From Sycobia sp. Sy_11 (taxonomy: Eukaryota > Arthropoda > Insecta > Hymenoptera > Epichrysomallidae), in assembly GCA_018907035.1 (NCBI GenBank), contig JACCIC010000054.1, forward strand, positions 1,329,001-1,393,000: a DNA stretch of 64,000 bases, in the 5' to 3' direction. The notes below the pieces were generated by a model. It saw only the letters and a program-made list of their open reading frames with translations, made no database searches and was not told where the DNA came from. Of the stretch, positions 25,796-37,739 are shown piece by piece. The first letter of the stretch is position 1, and each line of letters starts with the position of its first letter. The translations under genes were made by a program, and so were the position numbers.

Positions 25796-27260
25796 GTAGA
25801 CTTCGCCCGCGCCCGACCAGAGGCAAAATCGCAAAGATGCATCGGGGGGCTGCACGCAGCGGCGGGGAGGCGCGCCCATAAATCAGATGCGTATAGCGAG
25901 AAGCCAGAGATCTTCCAGTCGCTCGTTCCACCCGTCTTTCCTCCCTCCTTCTCCTTTACCGTCCTGCGCGCACCGTTAACTTCCCCTCTGGTCCTGCGCT
26001 CGCGCGAGCCGAGAACTCGCGCTTCTCCCTAAGCGCGCCCGGAGAGACGAAAGGTGCTTCAGGAATCACTATAAATGGTAATGGAGAGCTGCTCCTCTGC
26101 GCCCGTACCCCCCCCCCCTCGCATCGCCACCCCGTCTCGCGTTGCCGACGCTTTACAACGGTAAAGAGAGAAAAAGAGGAGGGAAGCGGAGAAGCTACTC
26201 CCTCCCCCCCTCGACGGCCGCGCCAAGTGTATAAAAAATGTGACGTTTCATTCGTCGGGGGCGTAAATAAAACAGCGTCTCGCCTTTAGCTGCCCGAGCG
26301 GGCAGTATAGGCTTTGGCTTCGATTCTTTTTTACCCTCCATGATCGCTCGGCCGGAGGGACTACAAAGCGCGGCTAAATTCGGAGGCTGCGAGTTTCGGA
26401 CGGCTCTTATTGTCCCTTTCGGCCATGCATTATGCGGTCAGTGTGCACTGCTCCGTTCTTTTTGGATTTCTTTGGATAGTCAATTTGGGTCTCAAAGAGA
26501 CGAAAAGAGCATACCCATCCCCATTGCAGCTCACGAATGTCATTGCCCGAGAGAAAGTCGTGAAATTTTTATAAACGCGACGACTAGAACTCGTTCCTCT
26601 TTATTCCACGGCCAAAGTTCATATGAATCTATTGAGTTTTCAATATTATAGCGCACGGTTGATAAAATAACTGCGCTTCAATGAGTAGCGTTATTTTGTT
26701 TTTTTTTTTACACTTATGTTTCTCCTCTCTCTCTCTTTCTTTTCATTTCTTTCAACTATTAAATATAGCTACAGGCTTTCTATATAATTCGTACAAAACT
26801 ATACTAAATTACAGTAAAACAACAAAATTCATTGATGCAATAACGCATCTCTCGGCTGCTCCATCGGGTGGAAAAAATTGAAATTCAATCGCTGGATTTG
26901 AACTTGCAACGACTCGCCTTCCTCGAGGAAGCTTGCTTATTAGATGACGTCATTCCGCATCAACGCGATAAATTAGCCCCACCCAATGGCAGCTAGTAAG
27001 CTCGATCGCGCGCTTAATGCTCCTCGTCGCGATAAAAATATCGTAACGGTATCGGGTGCCTCGGATAAGGCACGAAGGCTCGTTGGCGGCGCGACAAAGA
27101 CGGCGCGCGCTTTCGTTTCCCGCGTCAATACGCGGATGCTCTCGAGGTTAATGTAGATTTTACACGAAAGGAAAAGGAAAAACCAATGGTTCGCGTAGGT
27201 CTTCGAATGCGATATCGACACACGAAGAAATCTTGGCGTCGGCGCTACGAAGAAATCGAT
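25795..27260. other. GC-rich islands with an AT-rich gap
   Basis: CpG-rich at 25.8-26.5 and 26.9-27.25 kb with poly(C) at about 26107-26117. No supported ORF. Confidence 0.45.
26880..26965 (-). repeat. tRNA-like fragment
   Basis: On the minus strand, AGTTCAAATCC resembles box B. About 40 bp upstream, TGACGTCATCTAATAAGC loosely resembles the box A region. The T stem has two mismatches, so no functional tRNA is called. Confidence 0.25.

Positions 27261-27263
<3 letters not shown>

Positions 27264-27295
<32 letters not shown>
27264..27295. repeat. (AT)n microsatellite
   Basis: Uninterrupted. Confidence 0.95.
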
Positions 27296-27298
<3 letters not shown>

Positions 27299-27874
27299 AA
27301 CAGCCAAGAGGGATAATTACAACATTTAGGAGAATATCGAAAATATTACTTTTGTTCGCTGGCACTATTCGCCGCCGAAGACCCCTCCCCCTTTGCTACT
27401 AGTATACCGTGTAACATTAAATTGATGAAAATGAATAAAACTTTTATCGCCCGGCCCTTTTATTTGCCTCGGTGGCAATAAAGATTTTGTCATTCACCCT
27501 CGTCAATTTTATCAAATTCTTCGGCAGGATCGCAGCTTCTTTACGAGGGCTTGCGCGCCCATAGATGAGACGTCGGCGGCGACAACGGAGTCCCTGATCG
27601 AAGAGTATATAGTTACCGGGGATTTTCGCTTTTACGATGAGAGACCGGTGATGATGCGAGAGCTTCATAATGGATCGTGCCCCCTCACCTCTTCCGGTCA
27701 CCTTCGTTACTTCTTCATTATCAACATTGCTAGCAATGAATCGCTAATTGGGAAAGGAGAGGGGGTAATAATTATCGAATTCGCTATGTGTTTGGGAGGA
27801 TCGACGGCTTATAAGCAGCCACGGTCGAGGCCATCGAGAGTTCCTGATCAATTCGTTTGTATATGTGTCTACTA

Positions 27875-27900
27875 CTGTGTACAAATATGAGTAAGAATTT
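27875..27900 (+). repeat. Mariner left terminal inverted repeat
   Basis: 26-bp TIR, one mismatch (position 23) to the inverted copy at 28862-28887, immediately after a TA dinucleotide. Confidence 0.92.
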
Positions 27901-27924
27901 ATTTATGACTTTTGAAATCTTTAT

Positions 27925-28669
27925 TTATTCTTGTAAATCTAATTCATCCCCCGCAAAATAATCCTCTTCCGAATGCAACGCAACTATCCCAACGCTGTAG
28001 TGTGAACTGGTGCATTATCATGATGCAAAAACCAAGACCTGTCTTTTCACAAATCTGGCCTTTTGAGACGAATAGCTTCACGCAAACAACGCATAACACT
28101 CAAATAATATTCTTCGTGAACCGTTTGGCCGGTTGGAAGAAATTCACAGTGCACCACACCACGATAATCGAAAAAAAAACAGTAAGCATAACCTTGATTT
28201 TCTAACGATTTGGGCCTAATCAGCTCTCCAATTATGACGCGTTCCATCTTGTCCTAATAGTCCGCAAATATCATTTTACAGACCTCCATGCGACGCTGTT
28301 TTTCTAAAAAATTGAATGTTTTTGGCACTAATCGAGATTTCACCCTTTTCAGGCACAAAATGTCTTTTAAAATGGTATTGGCTGGCCCATTTGAGATTCC
28401 AACAATATCAGCGAGTGGTCTAGTAGTCAATTGAAGATTTTACACATCCAATTCTTTGATTTTATCGACGTATAGCCCATCAGTAGCTGTTCTTGGTCAT
28501 ATTTTATGTGGTTCGTCTTCAACGCGTTCTCGGTCTTCTTTAAACAATTTGCGCTAATCAAAAACACTTGCTCGTAAAATTGACGTCTCACCCAAGGGCT
28601 TCTGTAACATTCTGAACGTTTCGACGGCCGATATCTCATTTCGCGCACAAAATTTAACGATACTTCCAT
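27925..28669 (-). pseudogene. Mariner transposase remnant (frameshifted, two internal deletions)
   Basis: The minus-strand start is near 28669 and the stop is at 27925-27927. The pieces run in the usual order. An N-terminal helix-turn-helix stretch (KFCARNEIS, ETFRMLQKPLG, RERVEDEP) lies near 28560-28655, one frame off the ATG. A linker segment (SRLVPKTFNFLEKQRRMEV) lies near 28270-28350. ERVIIG begins near 28244 and jumps directly to sequence that normally follows the first catalytic Asp (GDE). DYRGVVHCEFLP and GQTVHEEYYLSVMRCLREAI follow. HHDNAPVHT, which carries the second catalytic Asp, is at about 27999-28026. A second deletion then leads to the C-terminal tail DYFAGDELDLQE. The first and third catalytic Asp residues are both missing, and several stops interrupt the reading, so it cannot make active enzyme. 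Confidence 0.9.
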
Positions 28670-28861
28670 TGTGGAATAATTTCAGATATTATAAAAACAG
28701 AAATTGTAAAACACACAACTTTTCTATATTTACAAAATCGAAGCATAACTATATGAAAAATGAAGATAATTGTGTGTAATTTGGCACGGATAACTCTGAA
28801 AGTGCTTAAACAAAAAAAAAAAAATTTGTCCGAAACGATCAACCCGGTACGTATGAATTGA

Positions 28862-28887
28862 AAAGTCTTACTCATATTTGTACACAG
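28862..28887 (-). repeat. Mariner right terminal inverted repeat
   Basis: Inverted partner of the left TIR, followed by the TA target duplication. Confidence 0.92.
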
Positions 28888-29222
28888 TATGTAGCATTAC
28901 ATATACACTCTCGAGACTGGATGCGCGCGCTCTCGCGGAGCCGTACTACATACACCATCGCGCACGGGACGAGCGTGAGCGAGCGCGCCTGGAAGCTACG
29001 CCGTAGCAGCGCGCGCAGAAGTGGGATTATTGCCTTAGTGCCGAGTAGTGGGGCGTCGATTTCCCGAGTAACGACGCGAGCGCGCGCGAGGCGTGCACAT
29101 AATTTCCAGAATTAAGCGAACCGAGGCGGCAAACGGCACGTTATCGCCGACTATTCGCATAATTTTCTGGAGAGCGCGGGAGCCGGGGTCGCCTCGGTTG
29201 CAGATACAAATACCAACATAAA

Positions 29223-29237
29223 CGCGCGCGCGCGCGC
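29223..29237. repeat. (CG)n alternating tract
   Basis: Seven CG/GC units, then CATACACACATACG; potentially Z-DNA forming. Confidence 0.85.
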
Positions 29238-29275
29238 ATACACACATACGCACCGCATCCACATCGCTTACACAC

Positions 29276-29276
<1 letters not shown>

Positions 29277-29336
<60 letters not shown>
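29277..29336. repeat. (TA)n microsatellite
   Basis: About 60 bp, uninterrupted. Confidence 0.95.
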
Positions 29337-29337
<1 letters not shown>

Positions 29338-31203
29338 TTTATCAAGATTCAATTTTGCGTTGCAGATGCCCGGCACTCTTTTTACGACTAGCTGAAAAGT
29401 TTCGGAAAGGGAGGAGCGGAAGAGTGTTAAAGGCCGAGGGCAATTCTAGAGAAGGTCCGTTACTTTATATTATATATGTATATATAGGAGCGAACAGGGG
29501 GTACTGCGTGGGGCGATACCGTTGGGCACAGTTGCCGTTAGATTTTGTTACTCTATGGCTTAGCGGTTCTATTCCATAAATTTATGAAAATCCGAAGCCG
29601 CTCAGTGGGAGAGGGGCGAGTACTCGAACCCCACCAACTTTCCTATATATATATATATATGAGAGAAATTGCGCCCTTTACGCGCTCGTATACCTGCAAA
29701 ATCCATATTTTCGACGTTCGCCAAGTCTGATATTCGTATTCGAGTTCTTTATAAAGCAAACAGCTTCGACGTCGATTTGTGATTGAGATTTTTATGATTA
29801 TTAAAGCAGAGACTGGTCCGAACTATAAATGCTGGAACGTTAGGTTGATTAGTGAAAATATTAATTTTGTGTAAATATATAGTCTACTAAATTAAGCTAA
29901 GAGGTAATATTTCCTTTGGATATGCACTGTTATTTTAAGCAATATCAATATGTACTGATCATACAGAATATTGTCAGAAATTAATTACTCTCTCAATTGT
30001 AAAATTACAGTGTAAGAGCCAATAATGAATTATTTAATTTAATAAGATATTGAATACATAATCAGATAGTATCTCATTAATTAATTTATGCTAGATAAAT
30101 AATCGAATGCATTCCTTAATTATTTATTGAATGCTCTAAATTTAGCCTAAAATTACGAATGGAAGTCCTCATTACTTTTAAAATGTATAACTTCGCGAAA
30201 TCTTTAAATATTCAAAGAAAATTTACTCACTTCACGGTAAAGCTCTCATAAATACTATTAAAATTTTCATAATTATGAAATGATTGTACAGAAGGCACAG
30301 AAACAAGCCGAGAGCAAATAAAAACTCATCCCCATATTCTACAAGAAGTTCATTTGCCCCTCCCTATAGCTCCTAAATCAGGCGCGGCGAAGTCCCGTTG
30401 AAAAGGCGCTCCTCCAATAAGTTAATCTCAGATGTTATATATATAATTAAAGGGGGTACGACCGACATTGTGCCACTTGCACATTCACTGCGCGATTTTT
30501 ATTACATCCAGGCCACTTTTGAGAGTCTGCGTTCTCCAGTCGGTTCTTAATATGTACTATCTTACTTCTCCCCCGAACGTGTGCTGATAAATGCTTTCCT
30601 ACCTCTTCGAAAGAGAATAATATATACGTTTCCAGAGATTGAGTGATAGAAAGAGGTAGAGTTAGTGGAAGATGGGCTTAAATAGAAGAGAATTAAAAGT
30701 TCGTAATGTAAGTTCAGGCGGGTGGGTAGATAAGAAAAAAACAGACGCGCGCACCCACGCTCGAGAATTAAAATGGCCGTGCGCTTGATTGCAAGTACGA
30801 CGGGTACCGGGGGGGGGGTGAGGGCGGACAGAGCGAAATAAAGTTCAAGCGCAGCTTTCACAGCTGCGCCCCGAAGCTTTTTTTACCACCGGGCTTCCAG
30901 TGATTTTTCCTATTTTTCCTCGTTTTATACTCGCGGGCCGAAACGAGAGCCGGCGGGGAAAAAAGAAAGAAATTATTATAATTATTTGCCATTTTTCAAG
31001 CTTTACGCAGGGACGATTCTTCTCCTTCTTCCTCTCGTTTATTTCTTTGTTTTGTTAGAGCAACCCAGTTCTAAATTAAAACGCTTAGAAAGTCCCGGGA
31101 TCTTGTATATGCGAGCATTAAGGCGAAATTCTTGCATAAATATCGAACTTAATTCTCCACGAGTTGCAGCGACCGTCGCACGCAAAGCGTAATATCGTCG
31201 TCG

Positions 31204-31205
<2 letters not shown>

Positions 31206-31254
<49 letters not shown>
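31206..31254. repeat. (CT)n microsatellite
   Basis: One CTTT interruption. Confidence 0.95.
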
Positions 31255-31410
31255 AACTGTCTCTCTCCCTCGCGTAGCTTAGAGAACAGGGAAAATTGAA
31301 AAAAAAAACCAACCCCCCCCCACCCCCAGTGCAAAGCTCCGCGCGTACCCGCCGCACAGTAGCAACTTCAGCCACGCTCGAGAAGTACTGCACGTCCGGG
31401 ATGCCACCCA

Positions 31411-31412
<2 letters not shown>

Positions 31413-31446
<34 letters not shown>
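31413..31446. repeat. (AT)n microsatellite
   Basis: Uninterrupted. Confidence 0.95.
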
Positions 31447-31447
<1 letters not shown>

Positions 31448-31802
31448 TTACTCGCCCACCCTCTATCTCCATAGCGTCTCCCGTCCCAAAGATTGGACTA
31501 GTCAAATCGTGGTGTTCCATCCTCCCATATTCGCGGCACGTACGGTGAATTTATTTCGGACGCATACGCGCGAAAGGTCGTGGAGGGCATACGATATAGC
31601 TACGCACCTGTATAGTTTTGAGAGAGGGAGAGATAGAGTGAGAGATAAATATACATTTATTTGTATTATTTTGAAAAAAAGTAATATAAAAGTAAACATA
31701 ATCTCAGTGCAGTTAATATAGCTAAAGTAAAAAATATAACAGCGCATCAAGTAACGACTCAGAATTCTATGTGAAAACAAAATCAGAAAAAAATTCTGCA
31801 CG

Positions 31803-31885
31803 ACCGCTACGATGGCTCGATCGCTACAACGAAGGAGTAGTAGTAATTCGCTGATCTAAGTTTAATTCCCGGTCTGGGCCTATTA
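31803..31885 (+). repeat. tRNA-like / possible SINE head
   Basis: GATGGCTCGATCGC resembles box A, and AGTTTAATTCCCGG, about 43 bp downstream, resembles box B with two changes. A non-coding AT-rich body follows. It is consistent with a degenerate tRNA-derived SINE. Confidence 0.3.
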
Positions 31886-32236
31886 GTACCAAAATTAGTA
31901 CCGCTGTACAGCTGATTAGTATCAGTGTTTGAAAGCATAAATACATCGAAGTTAAATAACTTTAAGAAAAAAAAGATCTATACCAAAGAACTCCAAAATG
32001 GCATTCGTACTACTGATATCGTAAAAAGCCCATTTGCTCATCCAAATCCCAAAAATTAATACAGTTAGTAAACCACAAAATACGACTATATATAAAAAAA
32101 AATTATCATAAACTCACAGAAATGGATCTCTATTATTCGATCAATGAAAATATCATGTACTTGTATAATAAAATTATTCAGTATGACCTTTATTCGAGGC
32201 TCGGACGCCAAAGACTGCGAAGCTGTTTATGTGCCC

Positions 32237-32270
32237 GTACATATGTGCTCGAGTGTGTTAACATATGTAC
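32237..32270. repeat. 10-bp perfect inverted repeat
   Basis: GTACATATGT (32237-32246) and ACATATGTAC (32261-32270) flank a 14-nt spacer containing CTCGAG. Confidence 0.5.
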
Positions 32271-32656
32271 TTTGAGTGTTTAATTATCTGCATGCGAACT
32301 TGCATTAACGATGCTGTATTTTCTCATGTATGAAGATTTCGTCGTTATGTGGCGAACGAAAACGGACATATGGCAATCATTTAAGAAACATATAATAACT
32401 GTTATGAATTAAACCTGATTTTCAGACCATTATCCATTGGTTATGAAAGTCAAACTTCAAACAAATACCTAAGCAAAAAAGTCTTTAAAATTAAACGTTA
32501 AACGTAAGAGAATGGGTTTGAAGAAGTATACAGATAATTTATATGAGATCTATAATGATTTTCTAACACCGATTATGAATTTCTTTCGTAAAATAAATAA
32601 GCGCCGTTCGTTTCGAAATCCAATCGTCTGATATGAGGTGGATATTGATAGATATG

Positions 32657-32659
32657 TGC

Positions 32660-32726
<67 letters not shown>
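32657..32726. repeat. (TG)n microsatellite
   Basis: GTGCGTGCG then about 62 bp of pure TG, the longest (TG)n in the window. Confidence 0.95.
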
Positions 32727-32727
<1 letters not shown>

Positions 32728-33718
32728 TCATAATCGTAGTCATAACATTATATATAATATTTACACATATTTTGTCAAACGCATTTCTTTCTGACTGCGT
32801 TTACAGAATACGGGTGTTATAGATGTTAGTAGTTTCCTCTTTACTATAATCATATTATTTTCAGCTTTAATACAAGAAGAGCTCTTCTCTGGCCAATCGT
32901 TGCCAAGGAAAGATCGTAAAGAAAGCCTCTTACATTCAGAGAAGAAGTGCGACCGTACATGGAGAAAAGTAAAAACAAACGTGCGGAATATAAAGGAAAA
33001 AGAGCGCTCTTATGTGGAAAGAGATGGGGAAGGATAGTATCGTTTGCCGGAGAGTATTTCACGAGACGACCGAGCCTACTTTACCTCTTGCGTCGTTGTC
33101 CGCCGATAGAATTCGATCGATAACCCGCAGGTGTTGCAGCCGCGAAGGAGAAGCCGTATACAGTTCACCCTTGATTTTGTTCGCATTTTCGCTGCACACT
33201 TATTCCCTTGTATATACATGTCGAACGAATTGAAGATCCTTGAATGCGTAGACGAAAAGCTCAATTATCAAATTCCGCTTTTCTTCTCCCTCACGGGGAT
33301 AAATTTCCGGTAAATCCGGGACTCGTATGTTTTTCCATAACTGCGGTCCTGCCGCCGCCGCTCGAGAAAGAAATAGTGGCGGAAGGGAAGAAAAAGAAAA
33401 GCCTATTTGCGTATATATATAGTGTCGCATATAATGGGATGAACGGAGATGCGGAGCGCGCCGAGAAATTTATTTGGCATTCTAATGGAACTTTTACGAA
33501 AATGTGACTGTGCGCCCGCGCGCGCGCGTGTGGCCCACCACGATTTATATAGGCGCACGCCCCCAGTCGCTACCCTTCCTTTCGCAGCGCGTACTGAACG
33601 CACACGTCGTACTTTTATTTTATAAAAGATCGGCGGTCGGCGCGTGGGCTCCGCGTTATGATATTATCGCGTGGTTTCACGGGCGATCGTATGAATCGCA
33701 GTTATCGGAGCACGCATA

Positions 33719-33726
33719 CGCGCGCG

Positions 33727-33782
<56 letters not shown>
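33719..33782. repeat. Compound (CG)n-(CA)n microsatellite
   Basis: Alternating CG to 33731, then CA with one T near 33735. Confidence 0.95.
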
Positions 33783-33784
<2 letters not shown>

Positions 33785-34580
33785 TCCAGGCACACACTAC
33801 CTCGAAATTTATGTAGGGGCTGGACCGGCAAAATTCAATGTTATAACCGCATCGGGGGATACGCCTGTTCCGTCTCTTTTATATTTTTATCGGCGATATC
33901 GTCGAATGGCGGTCGGCCCGCGCTGTCGTCGGACAGCGGGATCATTAGCGTTTTGGAAAAACCCGGGGGAAAGGAAACTTCGAGAGAGGGCTGACGGATC
34001 GGCGATGTAGGGGGGAAGGGTGGTTCATCAACACTCAAAATATCGCTCTGGGATAGCCCTCGAGGCGGTCGCGCCGCGCGACCCGATCGATAATTTCGCG
34101 CTGCGGACTCTCGTCACATATTACGGCCGGTAATATTTCCGCGCTTCGAGTGCGCCATTTGGAGCGCGAGCCCTTTAGCTCTGCCCCCGCCCACGACACC
34201 ACCCTCTCCCGTGCCATCGAAGCCATCCGCCCTGCACCCCGCCAACCCCCGCCGCCCGTTCGATAAACCCCGAGCCGTTAAAATACGCGCGCGCCTCGCA
34301 GCAACGCGGCAAAATCCTAACGAGCGCGTTTTAAATTTAGCGCACCACCGCGCCGCTCGCGCACCAATAAAACTGATCCCTTCGATCCGTTGCGCCCCCC
34401 TCCCTCCCCTTCCCACCACCATCCTCCGCCGCCCTCGTTGTGCAACCCTCACTCTCCGATCCCGTGGAGAACCCGACCGCAGGCAGTGCACGTCGTTATT
34501 ATATAGCGCCGGTCATAAAATCGACAAAATATATATCCACGTCCGCGAGAAGCGGCTTTCTATATGCATACATATTATAG

Positions 34581-34584
<4 letters not shown>

Positions 34585-34625
<41 letters not shown>
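34585..34625. repeat. (AT)n microsatellite
   Basis: Flanked by ATACATATATACAGATATAT. Confidence 0.95.
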
Positions 34626-34631
<6 letters not shown>

Positions 34632-34777
34632 TACAGATATATACACATCATATATACACACATAAGCAGAAGCTTCGCGAAATCCCACTCGCTCATAATT
34701 ATGAGCGAGCTGTACGTATTATTATTCGATACATATATGCGCTGCCGCGCGTGCAATCACGGATCAGGCGCGGATCC

Positions 34778-34825
34778 TTCTCCCTCTCTCTCTCTCTCCA
34801 TTCCCTCTCTCTCTTTCTGTCTCTG
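34778..34825. repeat. (CT)n-rich tract
   Basis: Impure CT repeat. Confidence 0.9.
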
Positions 34826-35467
34826 TACCTTTATTCAATTAATCAATGGAACATCGCATTTGGCCCGCAGCCGCGGAACAATCGCGCGTATATTCCTGCG
34901 CGTGCTTTATTTTGAGCCGAGCAGTGCGCGGTAATCGAATGCGGGCTGGCCAATTCTTTAATTTGACTGACAAGTACGGATAACGCAGTTGCACGCGCGC
35001 GCGCGCTCGAGCGCCTGTTTGCTTTTAAAATAATTGCGCGTAGGCTATTGTTTGGTCAGTCCGCTGGTACGATGAGAATCTGCCCCGCTCCCTACCGGCC
35101 CGCGAGCGATCAAAGTTTGCATGTCAACGTCGAGTAATGAATTAACATCGCCGAATTCGTAAGTGCGGAACTTTTTATTCACATCCCATTGTTTACTTAT
35201 CTCTGTTCCTCTCGGTATTTATCATTTTTAGATACGCGCCCATGTTGAATTACCAGAGCGGTCGTCGAAACATGTGCAAATCTTCGCTTTGGTTGGATAA
35301 CGTTACGTGGAAAACTGCACGGAAATGAATATGTTGGCGCAATATCATACGCGGCCAATTTTTCTCTCGTTGCACTCTAAATAAATGACAAAAAAAGATT
35401 ACAAAAATAGTTCCATTTTTTCCTCACGACGCTCCATCTGTATTCTTCCCATCTTTATCTTTTCGAG

Positions 35468-35469
35468 AT

Positions 35470-35526
<57 letters not shown>
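35468..35526. repeat. (GA)n microsatellite
   Basis: One GATA interruption, then GGGAGGGGGGGAGG. Confidence 0.95.
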
Positions 35527-35531
<5 letters not shown>

Positions 35532-35804
35532 GGGGAGGAATGGTCGAGTGGAGGCCGAACGAGTAACGAAGCTCACTCGAGTAGGTCGTCAAGGTGGAAA
35601 AGTTAGATCGAGCAAAATGCGCCAAGTTCGCCTGGTACATTGGTGATAGACCCTCAATCTCGATCTACGGTTCCCCGTCTCTCTTCGCCGTTCAACCAAG
35701 TGTACACATCATTCGAAAATCACGCACTATTCCGTTCTCGTTTACCCCTGCGGTGAAAGAGTTCAGGCTGTGCGACAAAGCATGGAGAATAAGTGCCGGT
35801 CACG

Positions 35805-35912
35805 GAGAAGTATAAAACCAATGAATGAAAGAGAGGGTTTTATAAAGAGAGACGTTCGCTGTTTTACAAATATTCTTGGCTCGCATTCTTCCATCTTCGA
35901 ACACTGAGTAAG
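35805..35912 (+). promoter_or_regulatory. Candidate promoter with two TATA motifs and a splice donor
   Basis: TATAAAAC at 35811-35818 and TATAAAGAG at 35841-35849 lie 30 bp apart. CACTGA|GTAAGTAG gives a good donor with GT at 35908. This would make a short non-coding first exon. Possible acceptors occur at 36094 and 36106, leading to a 50-codon ORF that resembles nothing known. Confidence 0.22.
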
Positions 35913-36440
35913 TAGAAAGTATTGTCGTTTATGCATCGCTTGTACTTATCGATCACTGTATAATAATACGTCTATTTTATCTTAACACGTCTTCGATCTT
36001 TCTTTTTCGTCATTTTTCCATATTATCAACTATATACATACTTCGCCGCACAGATATTGTAAGAACTTTGTTATTACGACCTTGTTATTTTCAGCTTTTA
36101 TTACAGTTCATAAAATAATGACAAAACATAATTCAAATTACAATTCTACAATATTTTATTTTTATTCGGCTTTAGTAACAACGCAATGTAAAATGCAAAC
36201 ATTAATATTACTGCAATACAAAAATAGCGGTTCAATTCAGATTTTTAAAATTATGGTACGATACCCTTAATTTTAGCTAAACATTTCTATTCAATACAAT
36301 GAGTCCGTAAACCTTTGTAGAATTGTAAATATATTTTGTATCCAATGACGTAAGTGCCGGCACTCTGTAGAAGTGAAAAATTTCACGGGATATCGTACCG
36401 TCGTAAATTTAAAATGCGATGTTATTTATATACGTAACGT

Positions 36441-36445
36441 TTATA

Positions 36446-36490
<45 letters not shown>
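36441..36490. repeat. (TA)n microsatellite
   Basis: One G at about 36451. Confidence 0.95.
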
Positions 36491-36494
<4 letters not shown>

Positions 36495-36646
36495 ACATGG
36501 ACATATATGAAAGCTTGCAAAGTTTAAGCATAAGAGGTAAACAACTATTTCTGACAAGCAGTGTTTTCGAGGATCAAGAAAACGGCTGTAAAAGCGAAAA
36601 AACCTTAGAAACGGGGAGAAAAATAGGGTGGTAAAGATAGGAAGTT

Positions 36647-36648
<2 letters not shown>

Positions 36649-36694
<46 letters not shown>
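36649..36694. repeat. (GA)n microsatellite
   Basis: Uninterrupted. Confidence 0.95.
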
Positions 36695-36697
<3 letters not shown>

Positions 36698-37633
36698 GAA
36701 GCAGAATAAAAGAGAAGAAGTATATAAAAATACATATTTTTATTCGCTTCGTCCTGAAGACGAAAATGACGCTTCTCGTCTCCAGAGAAAGAATCTCATG
36801 CATGTAAAAATATTCGATTCGAGCTCGGGGTCCTTTACTAGGTCGTGCGGAGCAAAAGAAGCGGAAGAACAGTGCAAGAAAAGTAAGACGAAGAGAGAAA
36901 GAGGGAGGGAGAAAGGAAGAATGACGGAGAGAACTCCGGCGGATGGAAGGCGGACGTTCCTCCGGTGTCTCTACCTCGTCTCTCCTGACGTTTGATTTGA
37001 ATCGCCTCAGGGTCAAATGGAAGATGATCTTCTATACACTTACCGAGCAAACTACATGGGCGAGACACGAAAATGAAGAATAGAGCAAAAGAGTGGAAAA
37101 GGAAGGAAGACAGAGCAAGAGGGGGAGAGAGAAAGAGAAAGAGAGGGGTGGCAGCGAGGACTCAAGAGACGTAGAAAATTACTTTTATTATGATAAAGAG
37201 GGTGTCGCTCTTCTCTTAGATCAAGATTTATGCCGCGCCATTGAATACGAGCGTGCGCATCGACGGGAGACAGAGAGCGAGACGGGCGATGAGTGAGTTT
37301 GTGAGGAAAATATCACGGCACGTAGGGGCTGGCGGGGAGGGGCCGGGGGAGCGGGGGAGCAAGTATCGGCTTTTATCCGTTCCCTCTCTGTGCAGCGGTA
37401 AAAATCGCACGTAATGTTACGTGCCTTTGACCTTTCAGATTCTATTTTACCGGCTTTACGAAGGAGTCTGCTCGATAGCGAATACCCTTTTCTACCTTCG
37501 ATATTGTTTCCTTTTCCGTTATTATTATCATTAAATCTTAAAATAATTCTCTGTTCCAATCGTGATTCATTATAAGCTACGATTTTTTAGCTATACTAAA
37601 ATTTTCGTTTAATATTATATTATCAAATATTTG

Positions 37634-37736
<103 letters not shown>

Positions 37737-37739
37737 CAA

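Larger units (their letters stand above)
27875..28887 (-). mobile_element. Internally deleted mariner (Tc1/mariner, DD34D) transposon
   Basis: Terminal inverted repeats at 27875-27900 and 28862-28887 begin CTGTGTACAAATATGAGTAA and match at 25 of 26 positions. TA dinucleotides at 27873-27874 and 28888-28889 are the target-site duplication. The length is 1013 bp; intact mariners are about 1.3 kb. A broken transposase reads on the minus strand. The matching ends suggest fairly recent insertion, or that the copy could still be mobilised by a transposase made elsewhere. The transposase resembles the mellifera-type mariners common in Hymenoptera, but subfamily placement by eye is tentative. Confidence 0.93.
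28895..29760. other. CpG-rich DNA flanking the mariner
   Basis: Rich in CGCG runs. A box A-like TGGCTTAGCGG near 29553 and an opposite-strand box B-like word near 29620 are in conflicting orientation, so no tRNA is called. Confidence 0.45.
29760..33000. other. AT-rich DNA with a GC-rich patch at 30.76-31.6 kb
   Basis: No supported gene. G run at 30810-30818, C run at about 31312-31320, plus repeats listed separately. Confidence 0.5.
33000..35360. other. Long CpG-rich island
   Basis: The longest GC-rich stretch in the window. The 168- and 234-codon ORFs cross (CA)n and (AT)n tracts and are discounted. Candidate regulatory DNA only. Confidence 0.45.

Noticed and set aside
29550..29640. Possible tRNA from TGGCTTAGCGG and a box B-like word
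   Set aside because: The two boxes are on opposite strands and no cloverleaf forms.
34211..34915. 234-codon plus-strand ORF
   Set aside because: Runs through (AT)n and (CT)n in a CpG island, with overlapping ORFs on the other strand.
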